From Photobacterium profundum (GTDB lineage Bacteria; Pseudomonadota; Gammaproteobacteria; Enterobacterales; Vibrionaceae), in assembly GCF_003026285.1 (NCBI RefSeq), contig NZ_PYOD01000011.1:1-64000 (forward strand): a DNA stretch of 64,000 nucleotides. Reading direction: 5' to 3'. Below are positions 18,276 to 28,338 of this stretch, in pieces (positions within the stretch are counted from its first letter, which is position 1; each line of letters opens with the position of its first letter). The translations under genes and the position numbers were made by a program. The notes below the pieces were generated by a model. It had not been told where the DNA came from, did not search any database, and was given only the letters and a program-made list of their open reading frames with translations.

Positions 18276-18627
18276 AAGTAAATTTTATGTACAGGGACGA
18301 GGTGACGTATTTTTGCATAACCTATTGGTTAGTAGCAAACAGTGTTCATTGAAATTGACGTTTCAATCACTGTTATAGGCTCGGTCAATATCTTTTCATA
18401 CAACTTATTTGATCTGTTATGCAGTATTGTTATTTGTTGCGATGAATAAATTTTGTGGAGTAAGTGCCATTCATTTATTCTTTTCCTTGTCGCACGCAGT
18501 AAGCCCACCTTATGATGAGAGTGCGTGACTTCGCAAAGCTGATTGTGTTCGATTGTATTTAACAATTGCTTGCTATAACGTCTTTAGCAGGTCTGAAATT
18601 ATACTTCTATCGTAAAGGAGAACGAAA
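18276..18627. promoter_or_regulatory. Divergent argR/mdh promoter region
   Basis: A 352-bp gap holding promoters for argR and mdh. At about 18443-18456 TGAATAAATTTTGT matches 11 of 14 positions of the ARG box pattern TGAATWWWWATTCA, a weak candidate for ArgR autoregulation. At 18349-18366 there is an inverted repeat TTGAAA-N6-TTTCAA. An open frame runs on the minus strand here but has no protein-like composition and no ribosome site, so I do not call a gene. Confidence 0.45.
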
Positions 18628-19566
18628 ATGAAAGTTGCTGTAATTGGTGCTGCAGGTGGTATTGGCCAGGCATTGGCTTTACTGTTGAAAAACGGCTTAC
18701 CTGCAGGTTCTGATCTTGCGCTATATGATATTGCTCCAGTAACTCCTGGTGTTGCGGCTGATCTTAGCCATATCCCAACTCCTGTTTCTATTAAGGGGTA
18801 TGGTGGTGTCGATCCAACACCTGCATTAGAAGGTGCTGATGTTGTATTAATCTCTGCTGGTGTTGCACGTAAACCAGGAATGGATCGTTCTGATCTTTTC
18901 AATGTAAACGCAGGCATCATTAAATCTTTAGCTGAAAAAATTGCTGTTGTATGCCCAAAAGCATGCGTAGGTATCATTACTAACCCTGTAAATACGACGG
19001 TAGCGATTGCTGCGGATGTATTGAAAAAAGCAGGTGTATATGACAAGCGTCGTTTATTTGGTATCACAACACTTGATATTATTCGTTCAGAAACATTTGT
19101 TGCTGAATTAAAAGGTAAAAATCCAAGTGACATTCAGGTACCAGTCATTGGTGGTCATTCAGGTGTGACTATTCTACCTTTATTGTCTCAAGTTGAAGGT
19201 GTTGAGTTTTCTGACGAAGAAATTAAAGCATTAACGCCACGCATTCAAAATGCAGGTACTGAAGTAGTAGAAGCTAAAGCGGGTGGTGGTTCTGCAACAC
19301 TATCTATGGGTCAAGCGGCTTATCGCTTTGGTCTTTCACTTGTTCGCGCCCTACAAGGTGAGCAGGGTATTGTTGAGTGTGCTTATGTTGAAGGTGATGG
19401 TAAGCATGCACGTTTCTTTGCACAGCCAGTTCTATTAGGTAAAGAAGGTGTAGAAGAAGTGATGGATTACGGCAAACTAAGTACTTTTGAACAAGAAGCA
19501 CTAAATAACATGCTAGATACCCTGACTTCAGATATTACACTAGGTGAAGAGTTTGCTGCTAAATAA
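18628..19566 (+). CDS. mdh: Malate dehydrogenase
   Basis: NAD-dependent malate dehydrogenase of the TCA cycle, 312 residues as in E. coli. The Rossmann nucleotide loop [16 protein letters not shown] is at residues 4-19, the substrate arginines lie in the [13 protein letters not shown] loop, and the catalytic histidine is in [12 protein letters not shown]. An AAGGAG ribosome site precedes the ATG. Divergent from argR and followed by a strong terminator at 19591-19617. Confidence 0.98.
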   Translation: MKVAVIGAAGGIGQALALLLKNGLPAGSDLALYDIAPVTPGVAADLSHIPTPVSIKGYGGVDPTPALEGADVVLISAGVARKPGMDRSDLFNVNAGIIKSLAEKIAVVCPKACVGIITNPVNTTVAIAADVLKKAGVYDKRRLFGITTLDIIRSETFVAELKGKNPSDIQVPVIGGHSGVTILPLLSQVEGVEFSDEEIKALTPRIQNAGTEVVEAKAGGGSATLSMGQAAYRFGLSLVRALQGEQGIVECAYVEGDGKHARFFAQPVLLGKEGVEEVMDYGKLSTFEQEALNNMLDTLTSDITLGEEFAAK

Positions 19567-19590
19567 TAGCTGCATATAACTCTCATCAAA

Positions 19591-19617
19591 AAGCGACATT
19601 ATATGTCGCTTTTTTTA
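19591..19617 (+). terminator. Terminator after mdh
   Basis: Perfect 9-bp stem AAGCGACAT/ATGTCGCTT with 3-nt loop, followed by a run of T. A rho-independent terminator 25 bp after mdh. Confidence 0.92.
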
Positions 19618-19646
19618 TGCGTTCATATTTGTAATGGCTTACATTG

Positions 19647-19838
19647 TTAATAGTAACTGTCGCAACCAGTATGAAGCTGAGGCTGATCGGTAATGTCATC
19701 GCATTGAATAGTGTTGCGTGTATGATCATCTTTGCTTTCAATGATCACTACATTGTTCGCTTGATCAATTGAAATTATTTCAGCCACACCCCGTTGGCAT
19801 TCGATCCACATTCCCTGCTTTAGATCTTTAATTTGCAT
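19647..19838 (-). CDS. Small hypothetical protein, 63 aa
   Basis: I do not recognise a named family. The protein begins MQIKDLKQGMWIECQRGVAE and alternates short beta-like segments (MWIEC, AEIISI, NVVIIES), suggesting a small SH3/KOW-like barrel, and ends with a His/Cys/Tyr-rich tail (LHTGCDSYY). Two other cysteines (C14, C46) are present. A well placed AGGAG ribosome site lies 7 bp before the ATG, which supports a real gene. It stands alone between the mdh terminator and the ispB terminator. No function is inferred beyond a possible RNA- or protein-binding module. Confidence 0.78.
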   Translation of the reverse strand: MQIKDLKQGMWIECQRGVAEIISIDQANNVVIIESKDDHTRNTIQCDDITDQPQLHTGCDSYY

Positions 19839-19934
19839 AACGTCTCCTATTACTTAAAAGCGATTTTCGATTAATATAAGTATAGATACGATCCGATGTT
19901 GGTGTTTGGATCACTGTGAGGATCGTCGGGATAT

Positions 19935-19962
19935 AAAAAAGCCTGCACGAGGCAGGCTTTTT
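19935..19962. terminator. Terminator after ispB
   Basis: Stem GCCTGC/GCAGGC flanked by A run and T run, so it can act in either direction. It lies 16 bp beyond the ispB stop codon on the minus strand and upstream of the 63-aa gene. Confidence 0.88.
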
Positions 19963-19977
19963 ATCGAAATATCGATT

Positions 19978-20949
19978 TTACTTTGTACGTTTAACCGCTA
20001 AATGGGCTAGTTGGATTAACGCTTCTTTGTAATCAGACTCAGCAATGGGCGCTAGTGCTGCGATTGCTTTATCTGCTTCTTCTTCCGCACGTTGTTGAGT
20101 GTATTCCAAAGAGCCAGCTTCGCGCATGGCGGCAAGAATATCGTTTAGTTTGTCCATGCCATTGGATTTTTCAATCGCTTCACGAATCATGGCTGATTGC
20201 GCTTCATTACCATTATGCATAGCATGTAGCAGTGGAAGTGTTGGTTTGCCTTCGGAAAGGTCATCACCCACGTTTTTACCCATCTCCTTGCCATCTGCGA
20301 CATAATCCAACACATCATCAATGAGCTGAAAAGCAGTACCGAGGTAACGGCCATAGTCTTGCAGCGCAACTTCAACTTCAGTAGAAGATTCTGTGATAAT
20401 CGCAGAAATCTGAGTTGCAGCTTCAAAAAGACGCGCCGTTTTAGAGTAGATAACCTGCATATAGTTATCTTCAGTCGTATTAGGATCATTGCAGTTCATT
20501 AGCTGCAGAACTTCACCTTCAGCGATCACATTTGTTGCTTCACTCATGACATCAAGGATCTTTAACGATCTAAGACTCGTCATCATTTGAAATGAACGGG
20601 TATAAATATAGTCCCCGACAAGAACGCTCGCTGCATTACCAAATGCAGCATTGGCTGTTTCTTTACCACGGCGCATGTCTGATTCATCAACAACGTCGTC
20701 ATGTAACAATGTTGCAGTATGAATAAATTCTACAAATGCAGCAGCCGTTATATGTTTGTCTCCTTGATAGCCCAAAGCTCGAGCGGCAAGAACGACAAGC
20801 ATTGGACGTAAGCGTTTGCCACCACCGCTTACAATGTAAAAGCCTAGTTGATTAATAAGAGCTACATCTGAGTTCAGTTGTGCTTGTATCTTCGCGTCAA
20901 CTTCCGCCATATCGTTGGCGGTGAGCGCTTGGATAGCTTTAAAATCCAT
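19978..20949 (-). CDS. ispB: Octaprenyl diphosphate synthase
   Basis: Trans-prenyltransferase of 323 residues that builds the ubiquinone/menaquinone side chain from farnesyl and isopentenyl diphosphate. Both aspartate-rich motifs are intact: LLHDDVVDESDMRRG (first) and LIDDVLDYVADGKEMGKNVGDD (second), with the GGKRLRP motif near the N-terminus. Length equals E. coli IspB. It is divergent from rplU-rpmA across a 278-bp region, the same organisation as in E. coli. Confidence 0.96.
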   Translation of the reverse strand: MDFKAIQALTANDMAEVDAKIQAQLNSDVALINQLGFYIVSGGGKRLRPMLVVLAARALGYQGDKHITAAAFVEFIHTATLLHDDVVDESDMRRGKETANAAFGNAASVLVGDYIYTRSFQMMTSLRSLKILDVMSEATNVIAEGEVLQLMNCNDPNTTEDNYMQVIYSKTARLFEAATQISAIITESSTEVEVALQDYGRYLGTAFQLIDDVLDYVADGKEMGKNVGDDLSEGKPTLPLLHAMHNGNEAQSAMIREAIEKSNGMDKLNDILAAMREAGSLEYTQQRAEEEADKAIAALAPIAESDYKEALIQLAHLAVKRTK

Positions 20950-21227
20950 TATACATCCAGCAAAATTGTTGGCCGCTTAAGGCGGAGAATTATTCAAAAC
21001 AGTTATGGAATCTTACACTAAATTATATCTTTATTCATAACCCCGATTAATCATAATGAGACCGCTTAAATTATTGAACACCTTTCCACCAATTTTCTTT
21101 CTTTAATGGGTTGCCAGAAGCGTCGTTTTCACGTAACATTCGCGCCCTATTGATGACAAGATTAAGCGCATACCCATTGCCCAAAATTTACGTGGCAAAT
21201 GGCCTATGCGGAGAAGCGGAGTAAGAC

Positions 21228-21539
21228 ATGTACGCTGTTTTCCAAAGTGGTGGTAAGCAACACCGAGTAAGCGAAGGTCAAACCTTGCGCTTGGAAAAAC
21301 TAGAAGCTGAAACTGGCGCAAACGTTGAGTTTGATTGCGTTCTTTTAGTTGCTAACGGTGAAGAAGTAACAGTTGGTGCACCATTCGTAACTGGTGGTAA
21401 AGTAACTGCTGAAGTTGTAACGCACGGTCGTGGCGATAAGATTAAAGTCGTTAAGTTCCGTCGTCGTAAGCATTCTCGTAAGCAAATGGGCCACCGTCAG
21501 TGGTTCACTGAAGTCAAAATCACTGGCATCAGCGCTTAA
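21228..21539 (+). CDS. rplU: 50S ribosomal protein L21
   Basis: A 103-residue ribosomal protein of the large subunit, beginning [14 protein letters not shown] and ending [29 protein letters not shown], both diagnostic for L21. First gene of the rplU-rpmA operon, 19 bp from rpmA. Confidence 0.98.
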   Translation: MYAVFQSGGKQHRVSEGQTLRLEKLEAETGANVEFDCVLLVANGEEVTVGAPFVTGGKVTAEVVTHGRGDKIKVVKFRRRKHSRKQMGHRQWFTEVKITGISA

Positions 21540-21558
21540 TAACTAGGAGAATTTAAAG

Positions 21559-21816
21559 ATGGCACACAAAAAAGCTGGCGGTTCTACTAATAACGGCCGC
21601 GATTCAGAAAGTAAACGTCTAGGTGTTAAGCGCTTCGGTGGTGAATCTGTACTTGCAGGTAACATCATCGTTCGTCAACGTGGTACTAAGTTCCACGCAG
21701 GCACTAACGTTGGTTTGGGTAAAGACCACACACTATTCGCACTTACTGACGGTAAAGTTAAGTTCGAAGTTAAAGGTCCTAAAAACCGCAAATTCGTAAC
21801 TATCGAAGCTGCTTAA
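21559..21816 (+). CDS. rpmA: 50S ribosomal protein L27
   Basis: An 85-residue protein of the large subunit whose N-terminal [16 protein letters not shown] tail reaches the peptidyl-transferase centre. Diagnostic sequence [32 protein letters not shown] ribosome site before ATG. Followed by a GC-rich terminator. Confidence 0.98.
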   Translation: MAHKKAGGSTNNGRDSESKRLGVKRFGGESVLAGNIIVRQRGTKFHAGTNVGLGKDHTLFALTDGKVKFEVKGPKNRKFVTIEAA

Positions 21817-21840
21817 TTTAGCCTCGTAACGAATATTAAA

Positions 21841-21868
21841 GCCCTGCCTATTGGCGGGGCTTTTTATT
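21841..21868 (+). terminator. Terminator after rpmA
   Basis: Stem GCCCTGCC/GGCGGGGC (one G-T pair), loop TATT, then a T-rich run. It ends the rplU-rpmA transcript; the EamA gene starts 12 bp beyond. Confidence 0.9.
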
Positions 21869-21880
21869 TATGGAGGGTTT

Positions 21881-22807
21881 ATGTCTACTCATAACCCTGC
21901 TGCTGGTATGGCTTTAGCACTGACAACGGCTGTTTTTTGGGGGGCTTTGCCCATTGCCATGAAACAAGCTGTAGAAGTGATGGATCCCTTTACCATCGTT
22001 TGGTATCGCTTTGTAACTGCTTCTATTGGTTTAGGTGTTTGGTTATTTTGGCGAAAGCAATTACCTCAAGTTAAATCTGCTAGGCTTTCAGATATTGGTC
22101 TGTTATTGCTGGGTAGTATTGGTCTTGCTGGTAACTTTGTACTGTATAACAGTGCATTAAAATTCCTAGATCCTTCAGTGGTTCAGGTCATTATTCAGTT
22201 GGCTCCCGTCATTTTGTTATTGTCGAGTGTATGGCTGTTTAAAGAAAAGTTAGGCGTACACCAAATAATTGGTGTGTCATGCTTGGTGTTCGGTTTGCTC
22301 CTGTTTTTTAATGAAAAACTAGTTGATTTATTAACGAGTTTTACAGGGTATACGCTTGGCGTATTATTAGCAGTCGTTGCCGCTTTAGTTTGGGTTGTTT
22401 ATGCGCTGGCACAAAAGTGCTTGCTTAAGCAGTTCAGTTCACCTCAGATCTTACTGATGATCTATGTGATCTGTGCACTAATGCTTACGCCGATGGCTCA
22501 ACCAGAGCAGCTTTTATTAATGGATTCGAGACAGTTGGGCATGTTGATGTTCTGCTGTATTAATACGCTTGTAGGATACGGTGCATTTGCTGAAGCAATG
22601 GCACGTTGGCAAGCTTCACAAGTGAGTGCGGTTATTACCCTTGCTCCCTTGTTTACGATATTATTTGTAGACCTTGCTAGTTTGATTTGGCCACAATTCT
22701 TTGTAGCAGCAGACCTTAATACTTTAGGGTATCTCGGTGCAATGGTTGTGGTGAGCAGTGCCATGTTCTGTGCAATTGGCCATAAAATTATTCGCCAGCA
22801 CAAATAG
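21881..22807 (+). CDS. DMT superfamily (EamA) transporter
   Basis: An inner-membrane protein of 308 residues with about ten hydrophobic helices in two EamA repeats, typical of drug/metabolite exporters. The first repeat begins ALALTTAVFWGALPIAMKQA and carries the conserved P-S-V-V-Q-V-I-I-Q-L-A-P segment at its end; the second repeat starts around VVAALVWVVYALAQK. Substrate unknown. A GGAGG ribosome site 4 bp before ATG 21881 fixes the start; the frame is open further upstream through the rpmA terminator, which cannot be coding. It lies between rpmA and cgtA, a spot where E. coli also has an EamA gene (yhbE). Confidence 0.93.
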   Translation: MSTHNPAAGMALALTTAVFWGALPIAMKQAVEVMDPFTIVWYRFVTASIGLGVWLFWRKQLPQVKSARLSDIGLLLLGSIGLAGNFVLYNSALKFLDPSVVQVIIQLAPVILLLSSVWLFKEKLGVHQIIGVSCLVFGLLLFFNEKLVDLLTSFTGYTLGVLLAVVAALVWVVYALAQKCLLKQFSSPQILLMIYVICALMLTPMAQPEQLLLMDSRQLGMLMFCCINTLVGYGAFAEAMARWQASQVSAVITLAPLFTILFVDLASLIWPQFFVAADLNTLGYLGAMVVVSSAMFCAIGHKIIRQHK

Positions 22808-22844
22808 CCAAGGTCCATTACAATGGTTAATACAATCTGATTAA

Positions 22845-24086
<1,242 letters not shown>

Positions 24087-24130
24087 TCGTTAGCTATCAT
24101 AATAGCTTACACTGATTATCTTAATGAAAG

Positions 24131-24153
24131 CCGCTCTTATGAGCGGTTTTTTT
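24131..24153 (+). terminator. Terminator after cgtA
   Basis: Stem CCGCTC/GAGCGG with loop TTAT and seven T residues. Confidence 0.92.
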
Positions 24154-24271
24154 GTGTCTAATCAACAAGGCTATAATTGATTTGTCTGATAATTATTCTT
24201 AATGGTACTTTAAGTAGAATGTGATTGATGAGTCACTATAGCTGCTGCAATGAATGAACTAAGGGAATAGC

Positions 24272-25063
24272 ATGACAACGGGATTGAGGCGGTTATCAGA
24301 GCCTGAACAGAGAGAAGTATCACGATTGGCAGTGGCTGCAGGACAGAAGCTACTCCAGCATGGTGCTGAAAGCACGCTAGTCACTGATGTAACCTGTCGA
24401 TTAGGTGTCGCCTTGGGCGTTGAGAGTGTTGAGGTGTCGCTGTCTGCAAGCTCTATGGTCATCACGACCCTGAATCACGGACGTTGTATTACAACGACAC
24501 GTCGCTGCCAAGATCGTGGGATAAATATGCAAGTTGTGACCGATATCCAGCGAGTTTGCATTATGGCTGAACGAGGGTTATTAGATATAGACAGCGTGCA
24601 TCATCGTTTAGAAAAGATCAAACCTCTGAGGTATAACCGTTTCCTTGTTATTGTGATGATCGGCTTGTCTTGTGCTTCATTTAGCCGGTTAGCTGGTGGT
24701 GATTGGCCGGTATTTCTTCTGACGTTTATTGCTTCTTCTGTGGGCATGTTTGTGCGACAAGAAATTGCCCATTGCCACTTTAATCCGCTTGTTAATTTTG
24801 GTGTTACAGCCTTTGTCACAACCTTGATTTCGGGCTTAGGTCAAGTATACCAAATTGGTGAAACCCCCTTCTTGGCCATGGCATCATCAGTATTAATGCT
24901 CGTTCCAGGGTTCCCTTTAATTAATGCCATTTCTGATATGGTGAAGGGATATTCGAATATGGGTATAGCACGTTGGACTCTAGCTAGCTTGTTAACATTA
25001 TCGACCAGTATGGGGATTGTTGCTGCGATGAATGTACTCGGTGTATGGGGGTGGTTGTCATGA
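24272..25063 (+). CDS. yjjP: ThrE-family exporter subunit YjjP
   Basis: A 263-residue membrane protein of the split ThrE family. The N-terminal cytoplasmic part (about 1-115) resembles the ThrE soluble domain, with LLQHGAESTLVTDVTCRLG. Five or so helices follow. In E. coli YjjP and YjjB together export succinate; other ThrE proteins export threonine or serine, so substrate here is open. Its stop overlaps the yjjB start (ATGA), showing translational coupling of the two halves. Confidence 0.9.
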   Translation: MTTGLRRLSEPEQREVSRLAVAAGQKLLQHGAESTLVTDVTCRLGVALGVESVEVSLSASSMVITTLNHGRCITTTRRCQDRGINMQVVTDIQRVCIMAERGLLDIDSVHHRLEKIKPLRYNRFLVIVMIGLSCASFSRLAGGDWPVFLLTFIASSVGMFVRQEIAHCHFNPLVNFGVTAFVTTLISGLGQVYQIGETPFLAMASSVLMLVPGFPLINAISDMVKGYSNMGIARWTLASLLTLSTSMGIVAAMNVLGVWGWLS

Positions 25064-25533
25064 TCAATCTTGATTTTTTTATGGCATTACTTAACGATAT
25101 GTTTTTCTCGATGATCCCAGCCGTTGGTTTTGCGCTGGTATTTAATGTTCCTCAAAAAGCCTTAAAGTATTGTGCGATTGGTGGGGCGTTAGGTCATGGC
25201 TGTCGCTTTGTATTATTGCACTGGGGTGTACCTATTGAATGGGCAACGTTAGGTGCCGCAACGTTAGTCGGTATGATTGGTGTACATTGGTCACATCGTT
25301 TTCTTGCCCACCCTAAAGTCTTTACCGTTGCAGCAATGATTCCTATGGTACCCGGCGTGTTTGCGTTTAAAGCGATGATTGCATTGGTTGAAATTAATCA
25401 TAGTGGCTACAGTGTCGAATTATGGGGTTTGATGATAGAAAATGTTCTGAAGGCTGTCTTTATTGTGGCTGCTTTAGCTATTGGACTGGCAATGCCTGGG
25501 CTATTGTTTTATCGTCGCCGGTCAGTGGTATAA
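25060..25533 (+). CDS. yjjB: ThrE-family exporter subunit YjjB
   Basis: A 157-residue protein with about five transmembrane helices, matching the C-terminal ThrE_2 half of single-chain ThrE exporters and E. coli YjjB. Typical stretch MVPGVFAFKAMIALVEI, including the conserved P-G helix break. ATG at 25060 overlaps the yjjP stop; the frame is open a few codons earlier but inside yjjP. It works with YjjP as a two-component exporter. folA begins 34 bp later. Confidence 0.9.
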   Translation: MINLDFFMALLNDMFFSMIPAVGFALVFNVPQKALKYCAIGGALGHGCRFVLLHWGVPIEWATLGAATLVGMIGVHWSHRFLAHPKVFTVAAMIPMVPGVFAFKAMIALVEINHSGYSVELWGLMIENVLKAVFIVAALAIGLAMPGLLFYRRRSVV

Positions 25534-25567
25534 ATTTATCTATGGGTATTACTTAAGGAGATATGAA

Positions 25568-26062
25568 GTGAAGATCAGTATGATCGCAGCGATGGCTAAA
25601 GATCGCGTTATTGGTAAAGATAATGCGATGCCATGGCATTTACCTGCAGATTTTGCATGGTTTAAGAAATCTACCTTGGGTAAGCCAATTGTGATGGGGC
25701 GTAAAACGTTTGAATCAATTGGTCGCCCTTTACCTGGTCGTTTGAATATTGTTATTAGTCGTAACCCTGCATTTAGCGTCGAAGGTGTTACGGTTGTTGC
25801 CGATATAGAAGCGGCAAAGCATGCTGCTGGGGATATTGAAGAGTTAATGATCATTGGTGGCGGCAGTATTTATGAGGCGTGCTTACCAAGTGCTGATCGC
25901 CTTTATTTAACATTTATCGATCTTGATGTTGATGGTGATACTTGCTTCCCAGATTGGGGAGATGGTTGGATTAAAAGTTATACTGAACACTATTCTTCTG
26001 ATGAAAAGAACGCGCATGATATGCAATTTGTGATTTTAGATCGCAACGTCGATCTTACTTAA
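25568..26062 (+). CDS. folA: Dihydrofolate reductase
   Basis: NADPH-dependent enzyme making tetrahydrofolate; target of trimethoprim. The 164-residue product has MIAAMAKDRVIGKDNAMPWHLPADFAWFK (active-site Asp in the PADF motif), GRKTFESIGRPLPGRLNIVISR (NADPH binding) and IGGGSIYEACL. The start is GTG at 25568 with AAGGAG seven bases upstream; the conserved start VKISMIAAMA agrees. It is convergent with apaH. Adjacent to the apaH-apaG-rsmA block as in E. coli. Confidence 0.96.
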   Translation: MKISMIAAMAKDRVIGKDNAMPWHLPADFAWFKKSTLGKPIVMGRKTFESIGRPLPGRLNIVISRNPAFSVEGVTVVADIEAAKHAAGDIEELMIIGGGSIYEACLPSADRLYLTFIDLDVDGDTCFPDWGDGWIKSYTEHYSSDEKNAHDMQFVILDRNVDLT

Positions 26063-26090
26063 GGTTTTATATCAATTCAGAATGGTATTT

Positions 26091-26122
26091 GCTGTCAGTG
26101 TTATTCATATGAAACTGACAGC
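26091..26122. terminator. Hairpin between convergent folA and apaH
   Basis: Perfect 8-bp stem GCTGTCAG/CTGACAGC with a 16-nt loop and no clear T run. Likely marks the 3' ends of the convergent folA and apaH transcripts. Confidence 0.5.
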
Positions 26123-26158
26123 TAGTTATTTCATTGGATAATATCGTTATCGCATAGA

Positions 26159-26980
26159 TTAATTCGCATGAGCTGGACACGCTTTTTCAAAGCGAGCATT
26201 ATCTTCCCAACGTAACAATGTCATGCTATTTCCCCAGACACACCCCGTATCGAGCCCAATGACTTTCTCATCTTCATGACCACATAATGCAGCCCAATGA
26301 CCAAAGATTATTTTTTTATCTAATACTTGGTGACGTGGAAGATCAAACCAAGGTACAAGTTCGCCTATGTCAGGATCGTTAGGGGATAATTTACATGCCA
26401 TATCCAATCGTCCATCAGGGTAGCAAAAGCGCATCCGAGTAAGGGCATTAATCGTAAAACGGTATCGTTCAATCCCAATGAGTTCGTTAGACCAAAAATC
26501 TGGACCACAGCCATACATATTTTTTAGCAGCCAAAGGTAGTCATCGGATTGTAAACAGACTTCCACTTCACGGGCGTATTGTTGCGTTTGCGATAAGTTC
26601 CATTGAGGTGGAATCCCCGCATGTGACATGGCAAAAGGTAATGTTGGATGGTTAGCAAAAAGGGGTTGTTTACGCAGCCACTCGAGCAATTCTACTGAGT
26701 CTGGCGCGTCTAAAATGGCTTGAATTTTATCTTTCTTTTTTGGTTTGGTAATACCGTTAGCTGTCGCTAATAAATGCAGGTCATGATTGCCTAAAACAAT
26801 GGTAGCGGAGCGATCTAAACCTTTCACAAAACGTAATGTTTCTAGCGACTTTGGCCCTCTCGCGACGAGATCTCCAGCCAACCACAGTTCATCATGTTTA
26901 GGGTTAAATTTAGCTTGTTCAAGAAGATAAAGAAGATCGTCTAAACAACCTTGGATATCACCGACAAGGTAGGTTGCCAT
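26159..26980 (-). CDS. apaH: Diadenosine tetraphosphatase ApaH
   Basis: Symmetrical Ap4A hydrolase (273 residues), which also removes Np4 caps from mRNA in E. coli. Metallophosphatase motifs are intact: GDIQGCLDDL, GDLVARGPKS and LGNHDLHLL, with a C-terminal GHWAALCGHED histidine motif. It begins 8 bp after apaG and is the last gene of the lptD-surA-pdxA-rsmA-apaG-apaH series. Confidence 0.97.
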   Translation of the reverse strand: MATYLVGDIQGCLDDLLYLLEQAKFNPKHDELWLAGDLVARGPKSLETLRFVKGLDRSATIVLGNHDLHLLATANGITKPKKKDKIQAILDAPDSVELLEWLRKQPLFANHPTLPFAMSHAGIPPQWNLSQTQQYAREVEVCLQSDDYLWLLKNMYGCGPDFWSNELIGIERYRFTINALTRMRFCYPDGRLDMACKLSPNDPDIGELVPWFDLPRHQVLDKKIIFGHWAALCGHEDEKVIGLDTGCVWGNSMTLLRWEDNARFEKACPAHAN

Positions 26981-26988
26981 ACAATTCC

Positions 26989-27372
26989 TTAATGGAGAAT
27001 ATTGGGTATTGCTAACCTAAACGGAGATACTTCAGCTTTAAAGGTCTCACCATCTTCAGTGTCCATGACGTAGTGACCTTGCATTACACCAAGTGGTGTT
27101 TCAATGATCGTACCGCTGGTATAAGTATATTCTTCGTTCATCTTTATTTCTGGTTGGTCGCCAACCACGCCTTCACCTTCAATCACGAGCCGTTTCCCAT
27201 TTGCATCGGTTATTAGCCAATAACGGCTTAGTAATTTGGCAGAACCTTTTCCTAGGTTTCTAATCGTAATGGTATATGAGAAAACATAACGCTGATTGTC
27301 AGGTTCAGATTGTTCCTCAATATAATGAGTAACGACATTGCATTTAATTGTTGGGGGGGAATTCGCGCTCAA
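26989..27372 (-). CDS. apaG: ApaG family protein
   Basis: A 127-residue protein with a single fibronectin-III-like ApaG fold. Characteristic stretches are [29 protein letters not shown] and [23 protein letters not shown]. Its function in bacteria is unclear; link to Ap4A or pyrophosphate metabolism comes from constant association with apaH, seen here too. Separated from rsmA by 150 bp carrying a large palindrome, a larger gap than in E. coli. Confidence 0.95.
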   Translation of the reverse strand: MSANSPPTIKCNVVTHYIEEQSEPDNQRYVFSYTITIRNLGKGSAKLLSRYWLITDANGKRLVIEGEGVVGDQPEIKMNEEYTYTSGTIIETPLGVMQGHYVMDTEDGETFKAEVSPFRLAIPNILH

Positions 27373-27411
27373 GATAGTGCTTCCTTTCTTCTGGCGGAGG
27401 TAACGATTTAT

Positions 27412-27470
27412 CTCATAGCTATTTAGAACAGTATCTGTAAAGACAGAAAACTGAGCTAAATAGCTATGAG
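27412..27470. repeat. 59-bp imperfect palindrome between rsmA and apaG
   Basis: Outer arms of 15 bp match perfectly (CTCATAGCTATTTAG and CTAAATAGCTATGAG). Inside, CAGT pairs with ACTG and TCTGT with ACAGA around an AAAG loop, so nearly the whole 59 bp can fold. No T run follows on either strand, so it is not a standard terminator. It may be an mRNA stability/processing stem or a small mobile repeat. Confidence 0.85.
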
Positions 27471-27522
27471 CCGAGGAATAGTAAAATGTATCGCTGAGTG
27501 CATGATACTTTCCCTCGTTGTT

Positions 27523-28338
27523 TTATGCGTTTTGGTGATTCGCATCTAACCAGTTTGCCATCTTAACAAACTGTTGCAGAGTAATATTCTCTGGACGTAG
27601 TCCAGGGTTTACGCCTAAGTGCTCTAACTGTTCAACGGTTAATAGTGCTTTGTAGCAGTTACGAATCGTTTTACGACGCTGATTAAAGCCTTCACGACAA
27701 ACACGGTCTAGCCACTTAAGGTTAGTACATGGGTGTGGTAATACTTCATATGGCGTTAAACGAACAACGGCAGAATCCACTTTTGGTGCTGGTGTAAATG
27801 ATTCTGGCGGTACTTCTAATACCGGTGTTACTCGGCTGTAGTACTGTGCCATTACCGTTAAGCGTCCATAGGCTTTACAGCCAGGACCCGCAGCCAAACG
27901 GTTCACCACTTCTTTTTGCAACATAAAGTGCATATCTTCCACATGTTCGTGGAAAGTGAAAAGGTGAAACATCAACGGTGTTGAGATGTTGTAAGGCAAA
28001 TTACCAAAAATACGCAATTTATTATTTGGTTTAATAAGTTGCGTGAAGTCGAAGCGCATTGCATCGCCTTCATAAATCGTTAACTTATCAGCCAAATCTG
28101 GATGATGACGTAAACGCTTAGCAAGGTCGCGATCGAGCTCTATAACTGAGAACTTATCTACAAGCCTACCAACAGGTTCAGTAATTGCACCAAGGCCAGG
28201 GCCAATTTCTACCAGGTTTTGACCTGGTAGTGGGTTGATCGACGAAACAATACCGTCAATGATGTATGGGTCATTCAAAAAATTCTGGCCAAAGCGCTTA
28301 CGGGCGCGGTGACCTAGGTGGACTTGATCGCTGCTCAT
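27523..28338 (-). CDS. rsmA: 16S rRNA adenine dimethyltransferase RsmA (KsgA)
   Basis: Dimethylates two adjacent adenines (A1518, A1519) near the 3' end of 16S rRNA with S-adenosylmethionine. The 271-residue product has [14 protein letters not shown] at its N-terminus, SAM motif [13 protein letters not shown] and catalytic NLPYNIS. The ATG at 28338 overlaps the pdxA stop (ATGA); upstream in-frame codons lie inside pdxA and are rejected. Part of the surA-pdxA-rsmA operon. Confidence 0.97.
   Translation of the reverse strand: MSSDQVHLGHRARKRFGQNFLNDPYIIDGIVSSINPLPGQNLVEIGPGLGAITEPVGRLVDKFSVIELDRDLAKRLRHHPDLADKLTIYEGDAMRFDFTQLIKPNNKLRIFGNLPYNISTPLMFHLFTFHEHVEDMHFMLQKEVVNRLAAGPGCKAYGRLTVMAQYYSRVTPVLEVPPESFTPAPKVDSAVVRLTPYEVLPHPCTNLKWLDRVCREGFNQRRKTIRNCYKALLTVEQLEHLGVNPGLRPENITLQQFVKMANWLDANHQNA

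Noticed and set aside
18329-18565. 78-codon minus-strand frame in the argR/mdh gap
   Set aside because: No ribosome site, composition not protein-like, sits in a promoter region.
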